NCBI GenBank assembly: GCA_958299035.1
Contig: CATQJL010000001.1
Span: 7,122,284 to 7,186,283, forward strand
Direction: 5' to 3'
From: Cylicocyclus nassatus
Taxonomy: Eukaryota > Nematoda > Chromadorea > Rhabditida > Strongylidae
DNA length: 64,000 nucleotides
Both the position numbers and the translations under genes were made by a program. Under the pieces are notes generated by a model that searched no databases, was not told the DNA's origin, and saw only the letters and a list, made by a program, of their open reading frames with translations. This document shows positions 21,401 to 33,000 of the stretch, piece by piece (the stretch's first letter is position 1; the number at the start of each line of letters is the position of its first letter).

Positions 21401-22670
21401 TGGATGCTGCCAGATCTTTTACAAATCTTTGTTTTGAGAATTGTGGCAGCCATTCAAACAAAGCAAGAATGCTTTCGACTTGACCTGATAGTTGCTTGAA
21501 TTTTGATCCACGTTGCAAGTCTAAAAATAAAAAATCCAACGACTCGCTATGTACGGTGAGTTCTGATGGTATGAAAACGTGTACTTGAGGCATTTAAAAA
21601 TAAGTCTTTTACCTGTCCGCTAGAAACGGTGCTTTCTTTGATTTGTGAAAGCTCTACGAAGGTCCTTGAATATCTACTTTTATTTTATCTTCGCTTCCAT
21701 TTGCAACATTCTTGACCAAAAACTAGCTATTGAAGAAACACTAAAACAACTCGGACTAATGCGAGAGCTCTAACAAGAGAACGAACCCAACTTGAGGCGG
21801 CAAACTGGAATGATCCGCATACCATTAGATGCGTCTTGATGAGCAGATTCCAACCTACCTTCTATATTTGCGATGCCTTCTCTTGAAGAAGTTACAAGCG
21901 GTTAAATGTGTGCAGTTGAAGTTTTAATGTTTAACGTGCTTTGCTCCGACACTTTTGTGATTAGCATGAGATTTTTATTTTATTTTATAACTACACTCAA
22001 GGTGCATCAAAGGAAAAAAGATCAAACAGAAAGCTCAAACAAAAACACAACACATGAACCAGCCTTCCAGTCACAGAGAACAGAAAATAAAGGACTGATA
22101 ACAGAACACGAAGCTCTAGACCCATCTAGCGAAGTAAAAAGTACTTTGCATAAGAAATCTAAAGACTTCTTGCATCCTTAAAACTCATGATGACCCCCCT
22201 TTTTGGGTGTCAGCGAGCCTCCCCGGTAAAAGCTAGCTAACCAGGCCTCGATATGACTTTGTTTTGAAGGAAGCAAGAATCTAAATCGGAATGGTAGGGA
22301 TAAGTACGTACTGACTACGAAGAACGAGTCAAACCAACAGACGAAATCAAGCAGACTATAGTTGGGGCAGGCTACAATGAGGTAATTGAATGATACTAAC
22401 GTAAACGCTGATGAAGAGACTCGCTGAAGTAACGTTAGTAAGGCATGATCATGGTTAGTAGTCACAAAACAAAAATTTGAAACTGCAGATAACGGCCTCT
22501 CTCTTATTCTATGTAGCCGACTATCAAGACATGAGCGAAAAGATGTCAAATAACATCAACGACGACTATGTAAGCAGCACGCAGTAACCGCGACACAATG
22601 CAACATCACCAGTATTAGAACCACATGCATCGTAGTTACGATGAACTGAAAAAGACTAACGACAGAAAAC
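18460..22670. other. Gene-poor stretch
   Basis: No convincing gene. Noted only: a poly-C run at about 19702-19712, an AGAGAGA-rich patch at 19970-20035, a short CCTGCAAATC-type repeat at 20388-20450, and an ORF at 21906-22181 (+). That ORF's N-terminal part is hydrophobic and its tail is lysine- and serine-rich; it resembles a membrane-protein end but has no recognisable family. Confidence 0.4.
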
Positions 22671-22671
22671 A

Positions 22672-23170
22672 CTATCGAGAAAAAAGCCGAGTAAGCTCAA
22701 ACCGTTTCAACTTAGCACTGAAGCATCGCGCATCCTTTGATGAAATGATATCTCTGGGCAACAGCTGAAACCATCGAGCGCATCTACAGAAGATATTATT
22801 GTACATCCTAGATGAATTATAATTAATGGCTCTATAATGCAAATTAAAGCCTCCTAATCTCTCACTAGTTGGTACGAATATCCAGTACTTGCTTGCCATC
22901 AATCCGTTTTCTTTCTTAAGCACTCGAAAGCAAAAAACTAGATCAGCAATATTACAACGACAAATAAGGCTTTGTAAATTAAACTTTTTCAACCGAGCTT
23001 CATAATTCGGAGGTCTGTTGTTAAAAGAAAGGTGAATACACAAGAGACGAGTAAAAGTTTTTTGCACCTGTTCAAGCTTTGCAATTTCTTTTTTACGTGT
23101 AGGATTCCAGACCTGGGAACAATATTCAAGATTGCTTTGCTCATAGATTGAGTGTAGTGATTTTAAGGAA
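22672..23170 (-). pseudogene. LINE fragment, C-terminal end of reverse transcriptase
   Basis: The minus strand reads YEQSNLEYCSQVWNPTRKKE, then KLEQVQKTFTRLL, then a region ending at about 22672. This is the typical segment after the polymerase domain of jockey/CR1-like LINEs (LEYCSPVW and RVQR motifs). The polymerase core is absent. The relic at 58540-59650 belongs to the same broad group. Confidence 0.75.
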
Positions 23171-24309
23171 TGCTCTCAATCAACGGAAACACGAAAAGTG
23201 TTTTTGATCAACTAATTCTTGAGGTATGGCCCTGTGTATCTGCCAAATTTGGACTCATTGCTCATAGATTTTACCAAAGAACTTTAGTCGTTTTTGTTCA
23301 CGAACACTTATTTGGGTTTCCTTCGCATGCGAGCATTCATTGAAATCAGTATACTCATTATCATGCTAGTCATGCACTCCCAAGTCGGATTTTGAAGCAC
23401 ATTTTGCATTAAAAGCCTTAATGAATTCACATTTTTAACCGTTCAAAATTTCTTCCAGAGAACGGCATCGCAGATATGGAAAGTAGATTTGTAATTAGCG
23501 CGTGAAGGCGCAACTAATCATATGCGGTTCAATCCAATTTGCCACCTTAAGTTGGGATCGTTCCCTTGTAAGCAGGCTACTTCTGAAACTAAAAAATCAT
23601 AAGGTAAAAATTCCAGATGGATTGAACAATAGAACATACACGAATCTGAACATTAACTAGTCTTAATTATAGTAGGTCACGAACCTGTTAACAAAACCTG
23701 TTCTGTTATGCACCCAAGTTGGTGCGTAATATTTTTGCAAGAAGTATTGTGCACATTCAATCAATTTCGGTGTCATGTTTTTGTCTATTCCTTGTGAACA
23801 AATCATTTGTTCATTATGTTTTGAGTTTCGTGAGTGACAGGAGCACGTTGACAGCATGTAGCAAACTGTTGAAGAAATAAAGAATGTGTGTAAATGGTTT
23901 TGCCTCTCGCCACAAAAAGGGTATCCAGCTTATAAATTGAGTTCGTGTCTTGCCTGCTTCCTGAACTAATTTGCAGTAGTTTTTCTTTCTTCATTTTCTT
24001 TAAACTTCACAGTAGTTGCTTTTGTTGTGCTAAACCTGCTCTGCCTTCATCACTCAGCGTTATTTACCGAGCAACCACAACTGCCGTCTATATAGTGTTC
24101 AAGGATATCTCCTAAAACTTTGGAAAGATATAGATGTACCTTCTTTGGTAAATGCAAATGGAGGATTTTAGCAGGTAGCTATGCTTTCTTTGCAACCCAA
24201 CGTTACCCAGTCAATTTTATTGATTTCAGACCTACCACTAAAATTACATTGCACGACATCGCTTCCCTTTGTGCTAATGTGCTAATATTCGCATTTTTAA
24301 TGTGTAGAA

Positions 24310-24600
24310 GGGACGAGTGGCGTAGTGCTATGAGGCGCCGCTATGACCAGATCGCTATGACCAGATCGGACACAGGTTCGATCCCCGTCCCTGGACCACA
24401 AGACCTCTAACCTCCGGAGACGGTAAATTGGTACCAGAGTAATCCGGGAGGACAAAAGCACTGACTTGAAAACGGCTGGCCCCCGCAAGTCATTGTAATA
24501 GGCTCGCACGCATACAATTGCCTCTTTGACTATGAAGTTAGTGTGTGCGTTCGGTGCATGCTCTCAGGGGGTATTGAAGACGCCGAATTCTTTATCCTTT
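24310..24600. mobile_element. tRNA-derived SINE (copy 1 of 2)
   Basis: A box-A-like GTGGCGTAGTGCTATGAGG (about 24318) and a box-B-like GGTTCGATCCC (about 24377) give internal RNA polymerase III promoter spacing. The body (GGTAAATTGGTACCAGAGTA and GCCCCCGCAAGTCATTGTAA regions) recurs at 30250-30480, and the copy ends in a TTTATCC repeat at about 24585-24605. A 14-bp tandem duplication, GCTATGACCAGATC, interrupts the tRNA-like part, so this copy is not a working tRNA. Confidence 0.65.
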
Positions 24601-24609
24601 ATCCTTTAA

Positions 24610-26100
24610 CGTGCAGAAGTTTACAACTTTGTGAACTGGCTTTCAACCAAATAAGGACGAAAGCGCTTTTTATAGGCCAACCCGTTATTCGCTCATATTC
24701 ATGAAAAATTTACCTATTGGAAAGTGTTTGCAACTACTGAGACTTCTGCTTATGATTTTGTATCTACTGCACCTTTAGATTATAAATCTTTAGTCTTAAC
24801 TTTTTGTAATTTTCAAACATCCGAAATCGAACGATTTTGCTGACGAGAAGGTAGTTGAAGAAGTTATCTTCAAAACCGATATCACTCGGAAAATGTGAAT
24901 GCATTTGGGAGGTTTAATCGTGTTCAATCTTTTTTACTCTTTTCTCTCCTTTTACTTGAGGTACTCTCAAAATTCGTTTGCTCTGAGGTTCTGCATGAGG
25001 GTGATTAGCAGAACTTGTGGAACAATTTCGCCGCTGCGCTTTAGATTTCCCGACTTCATGCATATTTGACCGCGCCCGCTGCGTGAGTATTTCAATAGAA
25101 GCGCACTTCTTTCTTAAATCAGTGTCCGGACAAAAACTAACTTTCAGCATTACTATTACATTCATTACTTTATTATTGTATTTTCACCGCAGCATATCCG
25201 CCGCTTCAGCCTAGAGGATATGTATTTGATTTGAATTTAAACGAATCGATAACCGTTTAACGTTAAGGTTTGTTTGTCTTCGTCAGGGCCTAGAAGTGAG
25301 GAGCACTCCAGACTTGTCTTCCCAAATAATTTATCACATCAGATTAAGCATTAAGCTGACAAACCCGGAACGATGCCAAACTCAGCACGCTTCCAAGGTT
25401 TCTCGGAACAACTCAAAAACGTCAAAGAGACCACCACTCACTGCTGGGCCCTAGGGATGGAATGATGAGCTTGGGGCCAAATATAAGACATAAAATTGGC
25501 GAGAGCTTGTTTGTGATTGGCTAAACATTCCTCCTTTCTGTTAACTTGAGGAAGCTTTTAGCAGAAACTCAGCACGCTTCCAAGGTTTCTCGCGCCGCCA
25601 CTTCGGGTTCTTTTGACAGAAGTGAATGTCTCGAATTTTGCATTTTGATAACGCAACTTCCGATCGTACCTGAAGTACTAGTTAGTCCGCCTTGGCTCAG
25701 TCCATACAAGTTTTTCTTATACTTAAGCATAACGGCCTGCCTGTCTCGCCGCATGGCTCTCAAAAAGAATTACTTTGAAAATGCGAAGATTCATGGGGAG
25801 TTGATTATGGGATATCATGAATTTGGACGAGGGGAGCGGTTTCCGCTAGCGCCAAATCGCCGAGTTGCCATAGAACCCTATGATCGAACCTAGCGGCAGC
25901 GCACCCTGCTTGGAGTTTGAAACCCACAGGTAAGCGAGGTTTTTCCTTTAGTGCGCACGTCTCCCAAATTCATGCGCAGAGTTACTCTTCTGGCCAATGT
26001 TATGACCGCGCACTATGCGGCGGCAAGTTTCAGGGCATTAACTTAAATATAGAACAAATTTTAACCTTGTCCGGACACTGCACTCGAGAACGCCGTTTTG
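24610..26100. other. Gene-free stretch with a short dispersed direct repeat
   Basis: ACTCAGCACGCTTCCAAGGT, continuing to TTTCTCG, occurs at about 25380 and again at about 25567. Nothing coding was recognised. Confidence 0.4.
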
Positions 26101-26124
26101 CAGGATTTTCGAATCCTTACTTAA

Positions 26125-26476
26125 AGGCAGCGTCCAGGCAGATGTGGGCTTTGGGGATTCTACGTGGAAAGTATTTTTTAGTCCCTAACGAAGGCACTGC
26201 CCAAGCGGCAGTGCAGGTAGTGCTCAACGGCTGAGATATCCCCTCGAAGTTGGACTCCGCGATCGTATTCGCATGGATTCATGGCAGTTTCGCGCCAGGA
26301 CACACTCTTTGCGCCATGAATCCATGCGAGATACGATCGCGGGGTCCAAATTCGAGGGGAATATCTCAGCCTTAGAGCACTACCTGAGCTGCCGGTTGAG
26401 CAGTGGTTTAGTTATGGCCCCAAAATTACTATTCACGTGAGATCCCCATGTGTCCAGACTTGCCTGGACGCTGCCT
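26125..26476. mobile_element. 352-bp TTAA-flanked MITE
   Basis: The ends AGGCAGCGTCCAGGCA and TGCCTGGACGCTGCCT are inverted repeats, bounded by TTAA at 26121-26124 and 26477-26480. The arms extend inward through CACTGCCCAAGCGGCAGTG-like palindromes and a long inverted core around 26230-26350. It is in the same family as 5064-5979 and 37800-38164. Confidence 0.85.
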
Positions 26477-27636
26477 TTAAGTGGGAGGAGAGGGTTTGGA
26501 TCCTATGGATCTAATCTTGGGCCATTATTGAATCGCGTTTTGCAAACATGACTATACGTTAAGTTTTAGTAGGGAGTAGATTTATGTGAGGTGAAATCAT
26601 GTGATTTGAAAGCTTTATCCGCAGGAAAAGAAGTTAAACACGCTCTTCATCTACCAGGTTCTCATATAAGTTCATACTTCGTTCTTCCTTCTCACTCGCG
26701 TACACAACCTAATCTTGGGCCAATAATGAATCGCTTTTGCAAGCGGGTCATTTGCAGTTTTCAGTAAAGTCTGTGCGCTGTGAAAAGTAGTTGTTCATTA
26801 GTTTGAAAAAAGCTTTGTTTCTGAACTCGTAATGGAGCAAGATAGTGTTTCAGATATACCTTCAATAGTCTAGAGATAGAGCCTAAATGTGAAAGCTGTT
26901 TCTGTCATCATCCCGCTTCCTATAAAAATTGATGGTTGCTGCAAGAAAAGTGAAAAAGCGCTACAGATCCTGCCGGTTCGCAACTCTGACAAAACAAGGG
27001 ATGTTTCGCAATTATGTCGAGGGCAATCACGATTGCCAATAAGAAGATAAATAGGCAAAAGACCAGCTATAAAACGAAAACTTTGTTTTCGTCACAATAC
27101 GCAACAGCAGAGCCGATCTTATTTTTGATGCGTCACTCAAGTTATTACCCCTATCTTGTCGTTTTTGTTTCCGGCGACGTTTATACGTTGTTCTGTCGTT
27201 ATTCTGAGTAAGAAAACCCTGAGCATGAAAAGAATGACCTCAAAAAAGGTTTCATCAAAAAAGAGAAAAACAACCTATTTTTTGTGTAATAGCTTTTTAA
27301 CGAATATTTCGTCACGTTGTGAAAATTCCACGGCGTTGTCTACACCGTAGTTGAAGGTAAGATCCATCAAATGCACAAAACCGCTTGGAAAGAGGGAAAA
27401 TGAAAGCGTTCTGGAAACAGTTTTAGCTGGATTTCTAATTCAAATCGATGAGTGGAGCTTGGCGACGTTTTCAGCCTATCTGCAGACATTAACAGCTACA
27501 AGATGATATGCGATTTGCCTGCATAAACTTGAGACAACGGAGAAATGGTACCACAGGATTCCGAACATTGGATTCGGTGGTAGAACTCCGCAAGTTCTTG
27601 AAAGGTTTCAAGTAACGAAACCCTGCAACACATTTA

Positions 27637-28410
27637 TTAGGTTGGCACATAAGTAATGCAACTTTTTATATAACTTTTGTCTATTTGAACGTAGCGCATT
27701 CATACTTTGGCAGTATAAGGAATATGATGTAAGCTTCTAATGCACACATTTTTGCAGAATTTTACCATCTTATGTGAGGATTACGGTAGGTTTACGGTAC
27801 TATGGGAAAAATTTTAGAATGCATCAGATTTTGCTGAAACTTGGCCTATAGGGTTTATTTGACATGCTGATCACAAAAATGAGATCCGTTTTGCATGAAA
27901 AGGCGTTGTTCGTGAGATCAAAAAAAGAATTTCATTTTGGCGACAAATGAATATGATATTCGTGTTTACCGCATAGGATTACCCTATAGTGCAAAGTTAT
28001 AGCGAATTCTAACTTTTCGCAGCTTAGTTATTGACAAAATGCCTTCAAAACTTGACGCATTTGACTTGTTCAACTTTTCAAAGGCGCCCCACCTTAATTT
28101 GTGTTTAAATTTCATTTCTTTTCCACTGATTCCAATGTGCCAACTTCCAGCTACATGCTGCCTATAATTGCTTTTTCATATGTTTGAATCAGGTTTCGTA
28201 GGGCTTCATATTTGCCAAAAAATCGTGAAACCTCGATTTTCAACAGTTTTCAAAAAATGCTTAGATTTTTGTACTACGTTATCAAAAATCAAACGGTTTG
28301 CGCAGACTTGCAGTTTACACCACGGTCTACATGATGCCACAAAATGAGATTGCTACGTAAAATAGGAAAAAAGTTACGGGAAAAGTTGCAAAACTTATGT
28401 GCCAACCTAA
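27637..28410. mobile_element. 774-bp mariner-type element, non-autonomous
   Basis: The ends TTAGGTTGGCACATAAGTAA and, inverted, TTAGGTTGGCACATAAGTTT are mariner-type inverted repeats flanked by TA (27635-27636 and 28411-28412). The inverted similarity continues to about 40 bp. No transposase ORF. Confidence 0.88.
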
Positions 28411-28564
28411 TATCATTCTGATTGTCATCAAACGGCTGGATAACCACTCTGGAATGTGCAAAAGCGACTTTTGTGTGCAACTCTTGCTCAAGTTTTGATG
28501 GCCTGTTTGGCTATCACTGAACTCGTTCAATTTTCCCCAATCTTCCGAAACTCATTTATAGGTA

Positions 28565-28793
28565 TAGGGCTTATCAAATTGAGTGTCGTTTGCAACAGCA
28601 TCTCCGTCTTCGCGCTGGGCCCTGCGTCTCTTCTGCGGTACATGCTCCCTAATCAGTTCCAAGCGATTGAGACTCCGCCTTTCCCACGCTCGCCCTGGGG
28701 AAGTGCTCAGAGAGCAACTCTGCGGAAGAGACGCAGAGTCCAGCGCGAAGATGGAGTTGCCGGTGCAAACGACACTCAATTTGATAAGCCCTA
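28565..28793. mobile_element. 229-bp TA-flanked MITE
   Basis: The inverted ends TAGGGCTTATCAAATTGAGT extend through GTCGTTTGCA and a GC-rich CTTCGCGCTGG block, so almost the whole element is palindromic. TA flanks both sides. ORFs here on both strands are by-products of the palindrome. Confidence 0.8.
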
Positions 28794-29296
28794 TAGAACC
28801 AGTTGCTCAAGAAATACTGCTGCAAATTTTCGAAAAACTTTCTTTAGCATGGCAAAGTCTATGAAAACGCATTTTTTGCAGCTGCTAGAATCACTTTATT
28901 AAGTTATTACTCACTCTGCTCTCTTAATCACAATCATTCTAATATGATTCTGAGATTTCAATTTAGTATCCGGGGCTTTGCTCCAGGTATTTTCTTGTCT
29001 TTTGCAGATGAAGGTTGTGCTTTCTATTATTGTTAGATTAATGGTCACTAAAGTACATGGCTCTATGTATCGAAGGTATGGTTTCGATACGTTACTCCTA
29101 TGAAAGCTTGTTCGTCAAGATCCGGACATGTTCAAAGGATATGTGCATACCGACGTATCTCCGATACTCCTAGTATTTTTACCCTTATATGATTTTTATC
29201 TTGACGTCTGCCACTCTCGTACCCGCCCTTAGCTTGCTTTCATAAGCTGCAAATCTTCATCTTTCTGAAGTCTTCCTTTTTTAGTTCCTATGTTTC

Positions 29297-29523
29297 GGGG
29301 GAGGGGGGGGGGGGGGAGGGGCGCCTATTACTTGTGAGTGGATTGCCGCGCGGCGATAACCATGCCAGCTCCAGCGCGGACTACACGTCCATTTCCTGCT
29401 CCAATGCTAAGCCGCGTACTTGAGCCAAAGCGTCGCGTACCCCACTGTACGAGTTATCCAAGCGCTCATTGAGGCCGCCTTGCCGAGAGCGGCGAAGCGA
29501 TAATCGCCATTCACAAGTAATGG
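29297..29523. mobile_element. Poly-G tract and short MITE
   Basis: A G-rich run (29297-29320) could form a G-quadruplex. It is followed by a segment from 29325 bounded by CTATTACTTGTGAGTGG and, inverted, CCATTACTTGTGAATGG (about 29325-29523). The ends pair over about 18 bp only, so the mobile nature is a moderate call. Confidence 0.5.
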
Positions 29524-30078
29524 GATAAATCCCTTGTTTCGTGGCGTGTTGTGTTTTTTGTGTATATACACTATTCCGGGTGTTGGTAAGGGGGAAGGGG
29601 CAGCGGAAGCGGGTGGGGCGTGGGGGGGGGGATAGGAGATTAATCCGCTGTTCTAAAAAATAAAAGTAGAGGTGGGCATGTAGAAGTGTGGCAGTGACAG
29701 AGGATTAGAAGTAGGGAAGGCAAGGCAGTCTTCGTCATAATGTACAGAGCTTAGCGGTATTACATTTACTCTGTAGCCGGGTAGATAGTTACACCCAGAA
29801 ATTTACCTAAGTCAAAGAGTCTCAGTCGTTTAAGAAAACGATGCAATAACATCTTTATCGATCCTAGTATGAGATCTTCCAAACTTTTCGAAGGATAGCG
29901 CGGTATAATGCTAAAAAACTGCCACACCCCTTTCCATGGAAAAATTTTAGAAAACTCACCTCAAATGCATTTTATTTCAGAAAAGAGCCAACTTGCTGAG
30001 AAGATCAATTGCGAGCACAGTATCACACCTATTAACGAATGTACTTTCACTTAAGTAACCTCCCATTCTTTATCGCAG

Positions 30079-33000
30079 TATTTTAGCACTTGACGAAAAC
30101 TATTCAACCGATGGCATCAAAATTCTGGAGCAAGGCATTGGAACTTTCAATACAAGTGATCTCATACCACCTTTTTTGAATTACAGAGCCACGATGGAGG
30201 TAGGCTATTTTTGGCGGCACTCGTTTCAAACCTCTAGCTATCAAAGCAGAAATTCATTAGTCGCGGAGAATGGTGTGATGGCATGACAGGCCATCATAAT
30301 CCAATGTGATCTAATTTGATAAGTGCCCTTTACCCTCTGGAAGCGGCAAATTAGTACTGGAGTGATTTAAAAGGCTCAAAGCATGACCTGTCTACAGGCA
30401 GGCCCGCAAGTCATTGTAAAGACCACGTAGCACCCTTGACTTTGAAGTAAACTGCATGCCCACGAAGGTATTATAGACGCTCAACATCGTTACCAGCAAA
30501 GTCGGAAAAGTGCAGCTTCAAAAAAGCGCAATCAAAATTATCGCAACCAAATATATAGGAAAATTAAAATTGACTATGTTGGGTAAGTTCATGAGTTTCG
30601 AAACAGCTATGTAGTTCGATTTTCATATGTTCTATACTTCCTAAGCTCCCTACCTCATACCAAATGTAATGTGATCATCGTAGCTGTATACGGGCGAACT
30701 GTGTTTAGGCCGACTGCAGCGGTTCGCTAAGGAAATTTCTGCCAACCCCGACTCTTAGTTTAGATACCGTGCTCAGCGACAACGCAAAATTGAAACTGAA
30801 TATTTATCGCTAACTAGGTCTGAAAATTGACATGACGAATAACACCAGCAAATAAGCAATATTAAATAGTGACGTTGTACGGTAGCAAACCGTGAAAATT
30901 AGCTGTGAGTATATTACGATAAAAGAAGCTAGATGCAATTTAAACAAGAAAGAGGGGACGATGCACTTATAATCATGCTTGCTAAGTTGTCCTAACTATT
31001 GAATTGTTCAGCAAGTTCTCTCGCTTTTTCTATCAATTTTCTCTTGAAAGTTTTGGGTATTGTGCATTGAAATTTACATGTGCTTCTGGACGCTCTTGTT
31101 CTATGTTCTGTTGTTGATCTAATCCTTGCTTCATTCCTCTGAACCAAAAAAATTGGAGGTGTTGTAAAGCTTTCATATTGAAATGGGAGGGGATGTATCT
31201 TTTTTGAATCGCCCATCTCAGCGCTAATTAGCTGTCCCACAGCCAACTTGCACTTGCGAATGTTTTGCCTGTTGAATTGAAGAAGTTTCTATAACATTTG
31301 AGTTCCTAATATGGTTCCTAATATAATCTGTTTGATAAGTGCTCAAAGAAGCCACCTCTTTGCTTTTGCCAGTTTTATGCTTATCCGCGAAGCATAGTAC
31401 CATTTTTCTACTAACTCCGATTGACTCTTTCGACTTCATAGGTTTTTGGTTCATGGCATCGGAAGAACAGGTAAAGCTAAATTAACTTTCGCTAATTGCG
31501 ATCAATGTTTTTCAAATTTTTTTTACCTCCCAGTGAAACTGTGAATTCTGTTATGTGTATAAAATCCACCTCACCCAATACTTTCTGATGTGACGAGTAA
31601 ATAATCAAGCATTTCTCTAATTCTTCCCATAGTGGACTGAGATTCGAGAATGTGCTAGCGCAACTCGCCCAAATCGCGCGTCTGCGTCTTTTACGGCGAC
31701 CTGACTCTTTTCCAATTGCTTCAACCAGTGCCTGTGGCAGCGCCGACCAATCAAAGGCGCGTGGTAATTAGTCTGATAAGGGAGGCGAGGGGGGGGGAGG
31801 ACAGAGTGATGGTGTTCTCTCATCATTTTTCTTGCTCAACGTTTTACCATCAATTCTCTGCCATCATTTGTTGTCTTTTTTTTAATGTGAAGACTGAAGT
31901 AGGATCAAAACCACCTGTCTGTTTTCCAAAATAACATGAAGTAGAAGATGCGTATGCGAATTTCTCTTTCGGGAAAGAGGTAGACGATTTTTGAGCATTT
32001 GCGAATTTTTGAAAGAATTGAAAAAAATTCAAAACTTCTGTAGATGAACAGCAACGTCAAAAAGGAATTTGTTGTCAGACCATCTTTTATTTCGCTTTCA
32101 GAAATCATATAATTTGTTCGAGGTCTTTGAAAATAAATGCCTGGTGAAGCGCGTGGATAGTGATTGCCAAAGATTTACGAACTTCTAAATGAAAAAATTC
32201 CATAACTTCTGCAGATGAACATTGTACATCGCGGTGGACACCATCGGAACCGCCTTGTCCTCTGCTTTCAGAAAATATGTAGCTTGCTTGGGTTCCGCTG
32301 AAAAAAAAAGGCCTGATGAAGGGTGTGGGTTGTGATTTCTGGATATTTACGTTTTTAGGGTAAAAAATCCGTAACTTCTGTAGATGAACAACTTGTGCAA
32401 GGAAACAGTCACCACTGGAACCGTCTCTTGACGAGACTTTCGTCTTCCACTTTCAGAAAATATATACTTTGCCTAAGGCCCGTTAAAAAAAGAGCCTGGG
32501 TGAAGGGTGTCCTAGTAATTTTTGGAGATTTTCGAGTTTTTCAATAAAAAAAAATTCATAACTTTTGTAGATGAACATCTTGTAAGCCTAGATGGTCACT
32601 ATTGGAACCACTTCGTCCTCCGCCTTCATAAAATATGTAGCTTGCTTGGGTTCCGTTGAAAAAAATGCCTGGTGAAAGGTGGGTGAGACTCTCATAATGG
32701 GAGTTCTCAAGTAGACGTCCTTTTACAAATGGTAAAAAAGGCTCCACCTGAGAACCTCCATTATAAGAGCCTCACCCACCATTTACCCTGCATTTTTTGT
32801 AACGAACTTTGTGCAAAGTATATATTTTCTGAAAGCGGAGGACGAGACGGTTCTAATGGTGGCCATCTAGGCGTACAAGATGTTCATCTACAAAAGTTAT
32901 GAATTTTTTATGTTAAAAACTCGAAAATCTACAGGAATCACTAGGACACCCTTCACCCAGGCACTTTTTTGGACGGATTTCAGACATGCTGGATATTTCT

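Noticed and set aside
24318..24390. tRNA gene
   Set aside because: Box A and box B are present, but a 14-bp tandem duplication and the lack of an acceptor stem fit a tRNA-derived SINE.
28456..28902. 148-codon ORF on the plus strand and overlapping minus ORFs
   Set aside because: Open frames on both strands arise from the GC-rich palindromic MITE at 28565-28793.
28981..29060. First exon of sulfotransferase B (ATGAAGGTTGTGC after TTTTGCAG)
   Set aside because: The signal-anchor-like start is attractive, but its only donor gives the wrong phase for the exon at 30079.
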